Source of the DNA: TMED26 sp002694075
GTDB taxonomy: Bacteria > Pseudomonadota > Alphaproteobacteria > Thalassobaculales > Thalassobaculaceae
Assembly (NCBI GenBank): GCA_036160575.1
Contig: JAYYDT010000131.1
Coordinates: 1 to 9,827 of the forward strand
Direction of reading: 5' to 3'
DNA: 9,827 nt
Shown here in pieces: positions 1 to 6,132 of the stretch (the stretch's first letter is position 1; each line of letters begins with the position of its first letter). The translations under genes were made by a program, and so were the position numbers. The notes beneath the pieces are model-generated. The model worked only from the letters and a program-made list of their open reading frames with translations, did not search any database and was not told the DNA's origin.

Positions 1-3
1 AAA

Positions 4-79
4 TGGTGCCCAGGGGCGGACTCGAACCACCGACACGCGGATTTTCAGTCCACTGCTCTACCAACTGAGCTACCTGGGC
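4..79 (-). tRNA. tRNA-Phe (GAA)
   Basis: On the minus strand a complete 76-nt cloverleaf can be folded. The acceptor stem pairs GCCCAGG with CCTGGGC, followed by discriminator A and an encoded CCA. The D arm has GCTC/GAGC, the T arm carries GGTTCGAGTCC, and the anticodon loop CTGAAAA gives anticodon GAA, hence phenylalanine. It lies downstream of yacG in the same direction but has its own promoter-like sequence at 117-145. The three bases after CCA are TTT on the minus strand, but the window ends there, so a terminator cannot be judged. Confidence 0.97.
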
Positions 80-90
80 ACCGCGCGGCC

Positions 91-106
91 CCGGGCGTTC
101 GCCCGG
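91..106 (-). other. leader hairpin before tRNA-Phe
   Basis: A perfect 6-bp inverted repeat (CCGGGC, 4-nt loop, GCCCGG) lies 11 nt before the 5' end of the mature tRNA. If transcription starts about 7 nt after the -10 box at 117-122, the hairpin falls in the short 5' leader that RNase P removes. No T-run follows it, so it is not a normal terminator. A processing or leader-folding role is inference. Confidence 0.45.
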
Positions 107-116
107 TCCTGAACCG

Positions 117-145
117 CTTATAGGAAATCACCGCCCCCCTGTCCA
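117..145 (-). promoter_or_regulatory. sigma-70-type promoter of tRNA-Phe
   Basis: On the minus strand TGGACA (145-140) and TATAAG (122-117) are separated by exactly 17 nt. Each matches the housekeeping consensus at five of six positions. The -10 box is about 40 nt from the tRNA 5' end, and a GC-rich stretch follows it, as is common for stable-RNA promoters under stringent control (inference). It sits between yacG and the tRNA, so the tRNA need not depend on the upstream operon. Confidence 0.7.
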
Positions 146-189
146 GAGCCCTTGGCGGCAAAATCGCCGGCGCCGGTCGGGAATCGCCC

Positions 190-426
190 TCAGCGATCCG
201 GCGCCTGGTCTTCGCCGGCGCCAAGTGCGGCGATCACTTCTTCGGGTTCGGCGACTTCCTCGGTCGGCAGGCGATAATCGCCGCCGAGCCAGCGGCCAAG
301 GTCGACCTGTTTACAGCGCGCCGAGCAAAACGGCCGGTGATCGGTGTCCGATCGCTTACCACAGATCGGACAGCCGGGCTTGGCCGGCTTGTCGGCTTTG
401 CCTCGAAACGGATGCACATCGCCCAT
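190..426 (-). CDS. yacG: DNA gyrase inhibitor YacG (zinc-ribbon protein)
   Basis: This 78-residue protein matches the YacG family. It is a small zinc-binding protein that in E. coli binds the GyrB C-terminal region and inhibits gyrase. The four expected zinc ligands are visible as C19-x2-C22 and C34-x3-C38, with the family's typical run CSARCKQVDLGRWLGGDYRLP (residues 34-54, last part slightly variable) and an acidic C-terminal tail. The ATG at 426 is chosen because GGAGAG lies 6 nt upstream. An in-frame ATG at 474 would add 16 unrelated residues and overlap the RNase gene more. The coding region begins 14 nt before the end of the upstream RNase E/G gene (overlap 426-440 region is the RNase stop side), indicating translational coupling. 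It is the last protein gene of the cluster. Confidence 0.93.
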   Translation of the reverse strand: MGDVHPFRGKADKPAKPGCPICGKRSDTDHRPFCSARCKQVDLGRWLGGDYRLPTEEVAEPEEVIAALGAGEDQAPDR

Positions 427-439
427 CACGTTCTCTCCT

Positions 440-1729
440 TCACCGCCGCGCGCCGCCCACAACCGGCGCGCCATGGCGCCAAGTCACCGCCGGCCGCGCC
501 GCCGGGGCCAGGGTAATCACCTCACCCAGCCGGCGTTCAACGACAGTGCGCGCGGCCGCCCCAGCGGGCTCTTCAAAATACGCCATAAGCGCCGGATCGC
601 AATGCAGGATCGGTCCATTTTGCCCGCCGGAGGCGCGGAGCAGCGCCCGCAGCCAGCTATGCGCCCTGGCGCTCGGCGCGGCCACACGCTCGGCCAAACT
701 GGGGCCCAGGCGCGGACGCACAATCTCAAACAATCCGGCGCGGGTGAAGCCAATCGCCTCCGGCTGGCCCGGATCGGTGGCCAGCGTGGTCCGCAACTGC
801 TCGGTCAACGCCTTCCGCGCGGCCGCCTCCGTCAGTCGCAAAAAGTCGACGGCGACGATCCCGCCCAGCGCCCGCAGACGCAACGCCGCCGCCAATTCCG
901 CGGCCGCCGCCCGGTTGATCATCGCCGCGTCCATGTCCGGCCCGGCGCCGGCGGCATCGACATCGACGGCAGTCAGCGCGGTGGTCGCCTCAATGGTAAG
1001 CCGGCCGCCGCCAACGAGATCAATCCGCGGCTCCAGCGCCGCCGCCAGGGCCGCTTCGGCACCGCTATCGGCGAAAAGGCGCAAATCGGCGTCATGGCGA
1101 ATACGATCCGCCGGCAGACCCATCGCCAGGCGCGCCGCCAGGTCCGGCGCCGGCACCAGCACGCGTGGCGGGCGAGCATCTTTGGCGGCGTCTCGCACCA
1201 ACCGCCATTGGTCGGCCAAAGCGGCGGCGATGGCGCTCAGGGCGCCAGGTTCCAAATCGCCGCCGGCACGGTCCACCCACCAGCCCGCGCCATCCGGCGT
1301 CAGCGGCGCCAAAGCGGCGCGCAGATCACGGCGCCGCGCCGGCCCGCCAATGGCCCGGGTGATGGCCACCCCGTCGGCGCCGGCGCGAAGGCTGACGCCA
1401 TCGCGGGCCAAGGTGATCTGTCCGCCGACCCGTGGTCCCTTGCCGCCGGCGGCGGCACGGCGCACCTGTACCACCGCGGCGGCACCGGCCGGCGGCAAGG
1501 GCGTCCGTCCGGTGCGCGGCCAAAACGCGTCCCCGGCCGGATCGCCAATATCGATAAAAGCGCCAGCCAGTTCCGGGCGATGGGCGCGCACACGTCCCAG
1601 AACCACCGCGCCGCGCGGATCGGGCGCGGCGTCGGGCTCAATCCAGATTTCAACCACCCGCGCGCCGTCGAATAGGGCGACCCGCGTCTCGCCCGGCCCC
1701 GCCTCGATGATGGCATGGTCGGCGGTCAT
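440..1729 (-). CDS. RNase E/G family endoribonuclease, short form without Zn-link
   Basis: A 429-residue protein of the RNase E/G family, which cleaves single-stranded RNA in rRNA maturation and mRNA decay. The N-terminal part (about 1-120) resembles the degraded S1-like domain, with a GAFIDIG motif at 57-63. The catalytic block is clear: LTIEATTALTAVDVDA around 244-259 and GGIVAVDFLRL at 289-299 supply the two metal-binding aspartates, D256 and D295. After RPRLGPSL (338-345), where E. coli RNase E and G have the CPxC zinc-link that joins the dimer, this protein has no cysteine pair. The only cysteine is C377. There is also no long disordered degradosome tail, so it resembles RNase G more than RNase E in size. 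The ATG at 1729 lies 7 nt after the maf stop. An upstream ATG at 2035 in the same frame would add 102 unrelated residues inside maf and is rejected. This family between maf and yacG is usual in alphaproteobacteria. Confidence 0.9.
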   Translation of the reverse strand: MTADHAIIEAGPGETRVALFDGARVVEIWIEPDAAPDPRGAVVLGRVRAHRPELAGAFIDIGDPAGDAFWPRTGRTPLPPAGAAAVVQVRRAAAGGKGPRVGGQITLARDGVSLRAGADGVAITRAIGGPARRRDLRAALAPLTPDGAGWWVDRAGGDLEPGALSAIAAALADQWRLVRDAAKDARPPRVLVPAPDLAARLAMGLPADRIRHDADLRLFADSGAEAALAAALEPRIDLVGGGRLTIEATTALTAVDVDAAGAGPDMDAAMINRAAAAELAAALRLRALGGIVAVDFLRLTEAAARKALTEQLRTTLATDPGQPEAIGFTRAGLFEIVRPRLGPSLAERVAAPSARAHSWLRALLRASGGQNGPILHCDPALMAYFEEPAGAAARTVVERRLGEVITLAPAARPAVTWRHGAPVVGGARR

Positions 1730-1736
1730 GGGCGTG

Positions 1737-2375
1737 TCACCGGTTGGTCGCCGATGGTGACGCGCCGGCGCCCTTGAGCAACTGGTAGACCGTGTGCAAG
1801 TCGAGGCCGACAACATTGGAATAAGAGCCGTTAAGGCGCGTCGCGAAGGCGGCGGCGCGGCCCTGGATGGCGTAACCACCGGCTTTACCCCGCCATTCCC
1901 CGCTCGCCAGATAAGCGGCGCGTTCGCTGGCGTCCAGCCGTTTGAAACCGACCGCCGTTTGCACCAAACGCGTGCGCACCCCGCCCCCGGGCAAGCCAAG
2001 GGCGATGGCGCCAAGCACGCGGTGGCCGCGCCCACTCAACAGGTCGAGGCAAGCACCGGCCGCCGCCGCGGTTTCGGTTTTTGGTAAAATGCGGCGACCG
2101 ACAGCGACCACGGTATCGGCCGCCAGGACCAGGGCCTCCGGCCGCTGGCCCGCCACCTGCGCCAATTTCTCCGCCGCCATACGCTCGGCATAGGGCCGCG
2201 GTAATTCACCGGGACGCGGGCTTTCGTCAATTTCAGCGGGTAGAATGGCGTCGACGGCGATATCCAATTGGGCCAACAGATCGCGCCGCCGTGGCGAGGC
2301 CGAGGCCAGCACAAGAGGCACGCCGTCCGGAAGCGCGAGCCAGGTTGAAGCGCCGGTCACGGCGAGCTCCGTCAC
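1737..2375 (-). CDS. maf: Maf family nucleotide pyrophosphatase (dTTP/UTP type)
   Basis: A 212-residue Maf/Ham1-fold protein that hydrolyses non-canonical or excess nucleoside triphosphates to monophosphates (house-cleaning; linked to septum control in Bacillus). Visible motifs are SASPRRR at 25-31 (phosphate binding), AADTVV at 85-90 with the catalytic-type D87, GKAGGYAIQG at 163-172 and GSYSNVVGL at 183-191. The last two resemble the dTTP/UTP-specific YhdE branch rather than the m7GTP-specific YceF branch. The GTG at 2375 overlaps the infA stop in a GTGA junction, suggesting translational coupling. A second GTG at 2360, five codons inside, has GGAG 6 nt upstream and could be the real start, giving 207 residues. 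The conserved motifs are unaffected by the choice. Confidence 0.93.
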   Translation of the reverse strand: MTELAVTGASTWLALPDGVPLVLASASPRRRDLLAQLDIAVDAILPAEIDESPRPGELPRPYAERMAAEKLAQVAGQRPEALVLAADTVVAVGRRILPKTETAAAAGACLDLLSGRGHRVLGAIALGLPGGGVRTRLVQTAVGFKRLDASERAAYLASGEWRGKAGGYAIQGRAAAFATRLNGSYSNVVGLDLHTVYQLLKGAGASPSATNR

Positions 2376-2590
2376 TTGAAGCGGAAGGTGATCCGCCCCT
2401 TGGTCAAGTCATAGGGGGTCATCTCGACATTGACCCGGTCGCCGGCCAACACGCGGATCCTGTTTTTCCGCATTTTGCCGCTGGTGTGGGCGAGGACCTC
2501 GTGATCGTTATCCAACTTCACGCGGAACATGGCGTTGGGCAATAGTTCCGAAACGGTTCCGGGAAACTCAATGACATCTTCCTTCGGCAT
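2372..2590 (-). CDS. infA: translation initiation factor IF-1
   Basis: A 72-residue protein, exactly the usual IF-1 length, consisting of a single S1/OB-fold domain. It binds the ribosomal A site during initiation and works with IF-2 and IF-3. Diagnostic stretches are MPKEDVIEFPGTV at the N-terminus, NAMFRVKLDN (19-28), HTSGKMRKNRIRVL (35-48) and DLTKGRITFRF near the end. The ATG at 2590 is preceded by GAGGAG at good spacing. An in-frame ATG at 2653 would add 21 residues not found in IF-1. The stop overlaps the maf start. The 89-nt gap to the upstream phosphatase gene is among the largest inside the cluster and may hold a separate promoter. Confidence 0.97.
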   Translation of the reverse strand: MPKEDVIEFPGTVSELLPNAMFRVKLDNDHEVLAHTSGKMRKNRIRVLAGDRVNVEMTPYDLTKGRITFRFK

Positions 2591-2624
2591 TGCAACTCCT
2601 CGTTTGGCCGCGAAGGTGTGCGAG

Positions 2625-2653
2625 AAAGTGCGCATGGCGGGCCGGCCCGTCAA
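2625..2653 (-). promoter_or_regulatory. possible infA promoter with palindrome in spacer
   Basis: In the gap upstream of infA the minus strand has TTGACG (2653-2648) and CACTTT (2630-2625) separated by 17 nt. The -35 is good by alphaproteobacterial standards, the -10 is poor. The spacer holds the 12-bp perfect palindrome CGGGCCGGCCCG. An independent promoter would suit the high demand for IF-1, but the match is not strong. Confidence 0.3.
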
Positions 2654-2679
2654 CCTTTTTCACGCCGACCGGCGATGGA

Positions 2680-3150
2680 TTAGGCGTCGTCGGGGGGCCA
2701 GGGGCCAAAACGCGCCGCGATCCGCGCCGCCAAGTGATCGCGAACTTGGCGGTATGCGGCCAACCGTTCCTCGCGGCCGCCACCGGCTAGAGTGGCGTCC
2801 ATGGTCGGCCAATATTCGATGTCGCAGGCCATCGCCCGAGTCATCTCGGTCGCGCGATGCTGGGCCTCGGGTGAGAGGGAGATGATCAGGTCGTAATAAG
2901 CGTCATCCAATTCATCGAAGGTTTTCGGATGATGGGCGGTTAAATCGATGCCGATCTCGGCCATCACCGCGATCATGAAACCATCCACCTCGGCGCCAAT
3001 GCGAATCCCACAGGAATCGACATAGATGCGGGTGCCCAGATGGCGCTTCAGCAAAGCCTCGGCCATCGGCGAGCGGATAATGTTCAAATTGCAGGCGAAC
3101 AAAACCGCGCTGGGCCGGGCGATAGGCTGGAATGGATCGGGTGTGACCAT
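2680..3150 (-). CDS. low-molecular-weight protein-tyrosine phosphatase / ArsC-fold protein
   Basis: A 156-residue protein with the CX5R phosphate-binding loop near the N-terminus: VLFACNLNIIRSPMAEALL, with nucleophile C20, R26 and S27. This is the low-molecular-weight tyrosine phosphatase fold, shared with thioredoxin-linked arsenate reductases. The C-terminal acid usually found in a DP motif is probably D118 in WPTMDAT, with alanine replacing the proline. There are no extra cysteines placed like the redox triad of S. aureus ArsC, only C48 and C109, so arsenate reduction cannot be concluded. The ATG at 3150 lies 4 nt after the UPF0262 stop. A longer start at 3216 would run into that gene with unrelated residues. 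Placement between UPF0262 and infA is a conserved alphaproteobacterial arrangement. The substrate is unknown. Confidence 0.85.
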   Translation of the reverse strand: MVTPDPFQPIARPSAVLFACNLNIIRSPMAEALLKRHLGTRIYVDSCGIRIGAEVDGFMIAVMAEIGIDLTAHHPKTFDELDDAYYDLIISLSPEAQHRATEMTRAMACDIEYWPTMDATLAGGGREERLAAYRQVRDHLAARIAARFGPWPPDDA

Positions 3151-3154
3151 CGCC

Positions 3155-3676
3155 CTAGCCCCTGAAATGCAAGCTGCAGACCAGCGTGAAAAGCCGCCGG
3201 GCGGTGTCGAAATCAAAGCTGGCCTTGCCGGCCAGACGGTCGATCAAAAGCTGGGCGCCATCATTGTGCAAGCCACGCCGGCCCATATCGATGGCTTCGA
3301 TCTGCGAAGGCGACAGGCGCTTAATGGCGTCGTAATAGCTGTCGCAGATTTGAAAGTAATCGCGCACAATCCGGCGAAACGGCGTCATCGACAATTGAAT
3401 CGCGCGCAACGGTTCCTCGTCGGTGGTCCGCAAGTCAAAGATCAGGCGGTTTTCCTCGACCGATAAATGCAGGTGGTAGGGGCCCGAGACCGGCCCCTCC
3501 AAATCGAACACATTGGCGTCAAGCAGATCGAAAACGGCGGCCGCTCGTTCATGGTCGACTTCGGCGCTGCGGCGCGCCAAGCCTTGCGTGTCGAGTACCA
3601 AATGGACGATCCGGGCCCGCGGATCGGGGCAAACTGGCGGCCGGTCGCCGCCCCGCGCGTCATCGCCGCCCGCCAT
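3155..3676 (-). CDS. UPF0262 family protein, function unknown
   Basis: A 173-residue protein that matches the alphaproteobacterial UPF0262 family, recognised by RIVHLVLD (22-29), the RRSAEVDHERAAAVFDLLDAN block (35-55), a PYHLHLSVEENRLIFDLR segment (66-83), and the MTPFRRIVRDYFQICDSYYDAIK helix (97-119). It is soluble, with no signal peptide or membrane segment. No catalytic motif is obvious. The ATG at 3676 lies 6 nt after the hisD stop, and GAGG overlapping that stop gives a closely spaced ribosome binding site. The first 20 residues are Gly/Asp/Pro-rich and less family-like, so a later start is possible, but none has a better site. Its constant position between hisD and the phosphatase suggests co-expression, not a proven role in histidine synthesis. 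Confidence 0.85.
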   Translation of the reverse strand: MAGGDDARGGDRPPVCPDPRARIVHLVLDTQGLARRSAEVDHERAAAVFDLLDANVFDLEGPVSGPYHLHLSVEENRLIFDLRTTDEEPLRAIQLSMTPFRRIVRDYFQICDSYYDAIKRLSPSQIEAIDMGRRGLHNDGAQLLIDRLAGKASFDFDTARRLFTLVCSLHFRG

Positions 3677-3682
3677 GACACC

Positions 3683-4984
3683 TCAGCGATCGGCCGCGTT
3701 GAGCCGCGTCCAAATGGACAGGCCATGGGCGTCCAGCCCCTCGGCGCGGGCCAAGGTGGTGGCGGCGGGTCCAATCCGCGCCAAGCCATCGGCGTCACAG
3801 GCCACCCAAGTGGTTCGCTTCATGAAATCGAGGGTGCCGAGCCCGGAGGAAAACCGTGCCGTGCGGTCGGTCGGCAGGACATGGTTGGGGCCGGCGACAT
3901 AATCGCCAACCGCTTCGGGCACATGGCGGCCGACGAAGATCGCGCCGGCGTGGTTGACCTGTTCGGCGAAAGCGGCGGCGTCATCGATGGCCAACTGCAG
4001 ATGTTCGGGCGCCAAGCGATCGACCAAGGGCAGGGCCGCCGACAAATCCGGTACCACGATGATGGCGCCGTAGTTTTCCCAGGCGGCGCCCGCGATCTCA
4101 CGGCGCGGCAAGGTCGCCAACCAATCGTCGACGCTGGCCGCGACGCGGTCGGCAAAGGCGGCGTCATTGGTTATCAGGATAGCCTGCGCCAAATCGTCGT
4201 GCTCCGCCTGGGACAACAGGTCGATGGCGGTCCAACTGGGGTCGTTGTTGCCATCCGCGACAATCAACACCTCCGACGGGCCAGCGATCGAATCGATGCC
4301 GACACGGCCGTAAACCTGGCGCTTGGCCTCGGCGACATAGGCGTTGCCAGGCCCAACGACCTTATCGACCTTGGGCACCGTCGCCGTGCCATAGGCCAGG
4401 GCGGCCACCGCTTGGGCGCCACCGATCCGATAAATCTCATCAATGCCGGCGATCTCGGCGGCGGCCAGGATCAACGGGTTGACACGGCCGTCCGGCGTCG
4501 GCGTGACCATCACCCGGCGGCTGACCCCGGCGACGCGCGCCGGGATGGCGTTCATCAACAAAGAACTCGGATAGGCGGCGCGGCCGCCGGGCACATAGAG
4601 CCCCGCCGCCGCGATGGGCCGCCAGCGCTGACCGAGGCCGATGCCGTCATCGTCGACATAGTCCAGGTCCTGCGGTAGCTGGCGGGTATGAAAGGCCTCA
4701 ATCCGGACCGCCGCGGTTTCCAGGGCGGCGACCACCTCGGGGGCGACCTGGTGGCGGGCGGCGGCGATCTCCGCGGCGTCAACGCGCAGGTCGGCGGCGC
4801 TCAACGCGTGCCCGTCGAACCGCTCGGTATAGGCCAGTAGGGCGGCGTCGCCTTGGTCCCGCACGCTGGCGACGATCTCGGCGACCGCCCCACCGACATC
4901 GGCGTCGGCGGCGCGCTCGGCATCGACCAAAGCGCTGAAACGGGCCGCGAAATCGTCATCGCTGTGGTGCAATCTAAGCGGCAC
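3683..4984 (-). CDS. hisD: histidinol dehydrogenase
   Basis: A 433-residue HisD, the NAD-dependent zinc enzyme that converts L-histidinol to L-histidine in two oxidation steps, the last reactions of the pathway. Length is typical. Zinc ligands are recognisable: Q259 and H262 (SQAEHD), D361 (GDYVAGP) and H420 (LDAHGLS). The catalytic pair is E327-H328 in APEHLQ. The NAD/substrate region has VPGGRAAYPSSLLMNAIPA (131-149) and DKVVGPGNAYVAEAKR (207-222). The GTG at 4984 is chosen because a perfect AGGAGG stands 6 nt before it. That SD lies in the last codons of hisG, and the two coding regions overlap by 11 nt. A TTG at 5008 would place this SD inside the protein. All key residues are present, so the enzyme should be active. 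Confidence 0.97.
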   Translation of the reverse strand: MPLRLHHSDDDFAARFSALVDAERAADADVGGAVAEIVASVRDQGDAALLAYTERFDGHALSAADLRVDAAEIAAARHQVAPEVVAALETAAVRIEAFHTRQLPQDLDYVDDDGIGLGQRWRPIAAAGLYVPGGRAAYPSSLLMNAIPARVAGVSRRVMVTPTPDGRVNPLILAAAEIAGIDEIYRIGGAQAVAALAYGTATVPKVDKVVGPGNAYVAEAKRQVYGRVGIDSIAGPSEVLIVADGNNDPSWTAIDLLSQAEHDDLAQAILITNDAAFADRVAASVDDWLATLPRREIAGAAWENYGAIIVVPDLSAALPLVDRLAPEHLQLAIDDAAAFAEQVNHAGAIFVGRHVPEAVGDYVAGPNHVLPTDRTARFSSGLGTLDFMKRTTWVACDADGLARIGPAATTLARAEGLDAHGLSIWTRLNAADR

Positions 4985-5636
4985 GGGCGGCCTCCTGAAA
5001 ACGGCCAATCAGATCGGTGACCGCCGTTGGGTTGGTTTTCAAAGCGCCGCGGTTGACCGCCAAACGGGCCGTACAATCGGCGATATGCTCAACCTCGACC
5101 AAACCGTTGGCGGCCAAAGTGGCGCCGGTTTGGACCAGGTCGACGATGCGCCGCGACAAACCAAGATTGGGCGCCAGTTCCAACGCCCCGTTCAGTTTGA
5201 TGCATTCGGCCTGTACCCCGCGGGCGGCGAAATGGCGCTTGGTGACATTGGGATATTTGGTCGCCACACGCACATGGCTCCACTGGCGCGGGTCGTCACG
5301 GGCGGCCAGTTCGGCTGGCGCGGCAACCATCAGCCGACAGGGCGCGACCCCTAAATCGACCGGCGCATAAATCTCGGAATGTTCAAATTCCATCAACACG
5401 TCGCTGCCCGCGATCGCCAGATGCGCGGCGCCAAAGGCAAGGAAAGTGGCGGTGTCGAAACTGCGCACGCGGATGACGTCGATGCGCGGATCATTGGTGG
5501 CGAAGCGCAGGGCCCGCGAGCTGCCGTCATCGAAAGCCGCCTCCGGCATAATGCCGACACGGTCCAAGATCGGCGCCACGGATTTCAGCAGGCGCCCCTT
5601 CGGCAGAGCCAATACCAGTTTTTCGTTCGCATCCAC
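4974..5636 (-). CDS. hisG: ATP phosphoribosyltransferase, short-form catalytic subunit
   Basis: A 220-residue HisG, which joins ATP and PRPP in the first, committed step of histidine synthesis. Motifs include LVLALPKGRLL (7-17), the substrate region KLNGALELAPNLGLS (147-161) and the PRPP-binding DLVQTGATLAANGL (166-179). It lacks the roughly 80-residue C-terminal allosteric domain of long HisG. Short forms are known to work as a hetero-octamer with HisZ, a histidyl-tRNA synthetase paralogue that also provides histidine feedback. No hisZ is in this window, so it must be elsewhere. The GTG at 5636 has GAGGAG 6 nt upstream. An in-frame ATG at 5771 would overlap the DUF2948 gene and add 45 unrelated residues. 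It overlaps hisD by 11 nt. Confidence 0.96.
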   Translation of the reverse strand: MDANEKLVLALPKGRLLKSVAPILDRVGIMPEAAFDDGSSRALRFATNDPRIDVIRVRSFDTATFLAFGAAHLAIAGSDVLMEFEHSEIYAPVDLGVAPCRLMVAAPAELAARDDPRQWSHVRVATKYPNVTKRHFAARGVQAECIKLNGALELAPNLGLSRRIVDLVQTGATLAANGLVEVEHIADCTARLAVNRGALKTNPTAVTDLIGRFQEAARAA

Positions 5637-5673
5637 CTGCCGCTCCTCGCCTGTCGAAAGCCCCGGCGCCCGC

Positions 5674-5694
5674 ACCGATCCCCGGGCGATCGGT
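5674..5694 (-). repeat. intergenic inverted repeat before hisG
   Basis: A perfect 7-bp inverted repeat, ACCGATC and GATCGGT, encloses a 7-nt loop CCCGGGC that is itself nearly palindromic. It lies in the 64-nt gap between the DUF2948 stop and the hisG start. No T-run follows on the minus strand, so it is not a typical terminator. It could be an mRNA stabilising or processing hairpin, or an operator. No histidine-rich leader peptide is visible in so short a gap. Confidence 0.5.
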
Positions 5695-5700
5695 CGGAAC

Positions 5701-6132
5701 TCACTCCAGGGCGTGCGCCGGACGAAACATCGTCGGCCAGGTTTCGCCGACATCCTCGAAGACGCAGTCAATCCGGTCGGTCACCAGGCGGATGGTCGCG
5801 CGACCGGAAAAAACGAGGTCGATATGCCCTTCTCCGGCTTCAATCGTCAAGAGATTCAGAAGCGCCTCCGGTCGGTCCAGGGAAATACCCCGGCGGCGCA
5901 CGGCGCTGACCGCATTGACGACGACGGCGGTGTGCACCCGGTCGGTGGTGCCGGCCTCCCAGCGAAAGCGGCTGACCACCATGGCGAAGCGCCGTTCGTC
6001 AGGCAGAAACGCCACGTCGCCGACCGTCGCCACGGCGTCCTGCAGATGAGCGGCGGCAATGGTTAGATCCTCGCCGTCCTCGGCGCGCACGCGAAACGGC
6101 CGCGCACCGCGTGCCAACGGCGTCGAGGTCAC
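5701..6132 (-). CDS. DUF2948 family protein, function unknown
   Basis: A 143-residue protein matching the alphaproteobacterial DUF2948 family. It begins with the family pattern RVRAEDGEDLTIAAAHLQDAV (14-34, last residue approximate), then VGDVAFLPDERRFAMVVSRFRWE (37-59), a central strand block, and ends with TWPTMFRPAHALE. No signal peptide, membrane segment or catalytic motif is visible. It is predicted to be cytoplasmic and mixed alpha/beta. The GTG at 6132 overlaps the murA stop in a GTGA junction and is preceded by the strong SD GGGGGAGG, lying in the murA tail. Family members stand directly after murA in many alphaproteobacteria, so coupling to cell-wall precursor synthesis is a guess from context only. 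Confidence 0.85.
   Translation of the reverse strand: MTSTPLARGARPFRVRAEDGEDLTIAAAHLQDAVATVGDVAFLPDERRFAMVVSRFRWEAGTTDRVHTAVVVNAVSAVRRRGISLDRPEALLNLLTIEAGEGHIDLVFSGRATIRLVTDRIDCVFEDVGETWPTMFRPAHALE

Noticed and set aside
146..189. Possible terminator after yacG (CCGGCGCCGG followed by GATTTT)
   Set aside because: The self-complementary block leaves only about 3 bp of stem once a loop is allowed, and the T-run is short, so termination cannot be supported.
225..1760. Long plus-strand frames of 511 and 443 codons opposite the RNase E/G and yacG genes
   Set aside because: They are low-complexity Arg/Ala/Pro-rich translations of the antisense of a clear RNase E/G gene, as expected in GC-rich DNA. 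No family resemblance and no ribosome binding site.
3467..4678. 403-codon plus-strand frame opposite hisD
   Set aside because: Antisense shadow of hisD, whose catalytic residues are all in the minus-strand frame.
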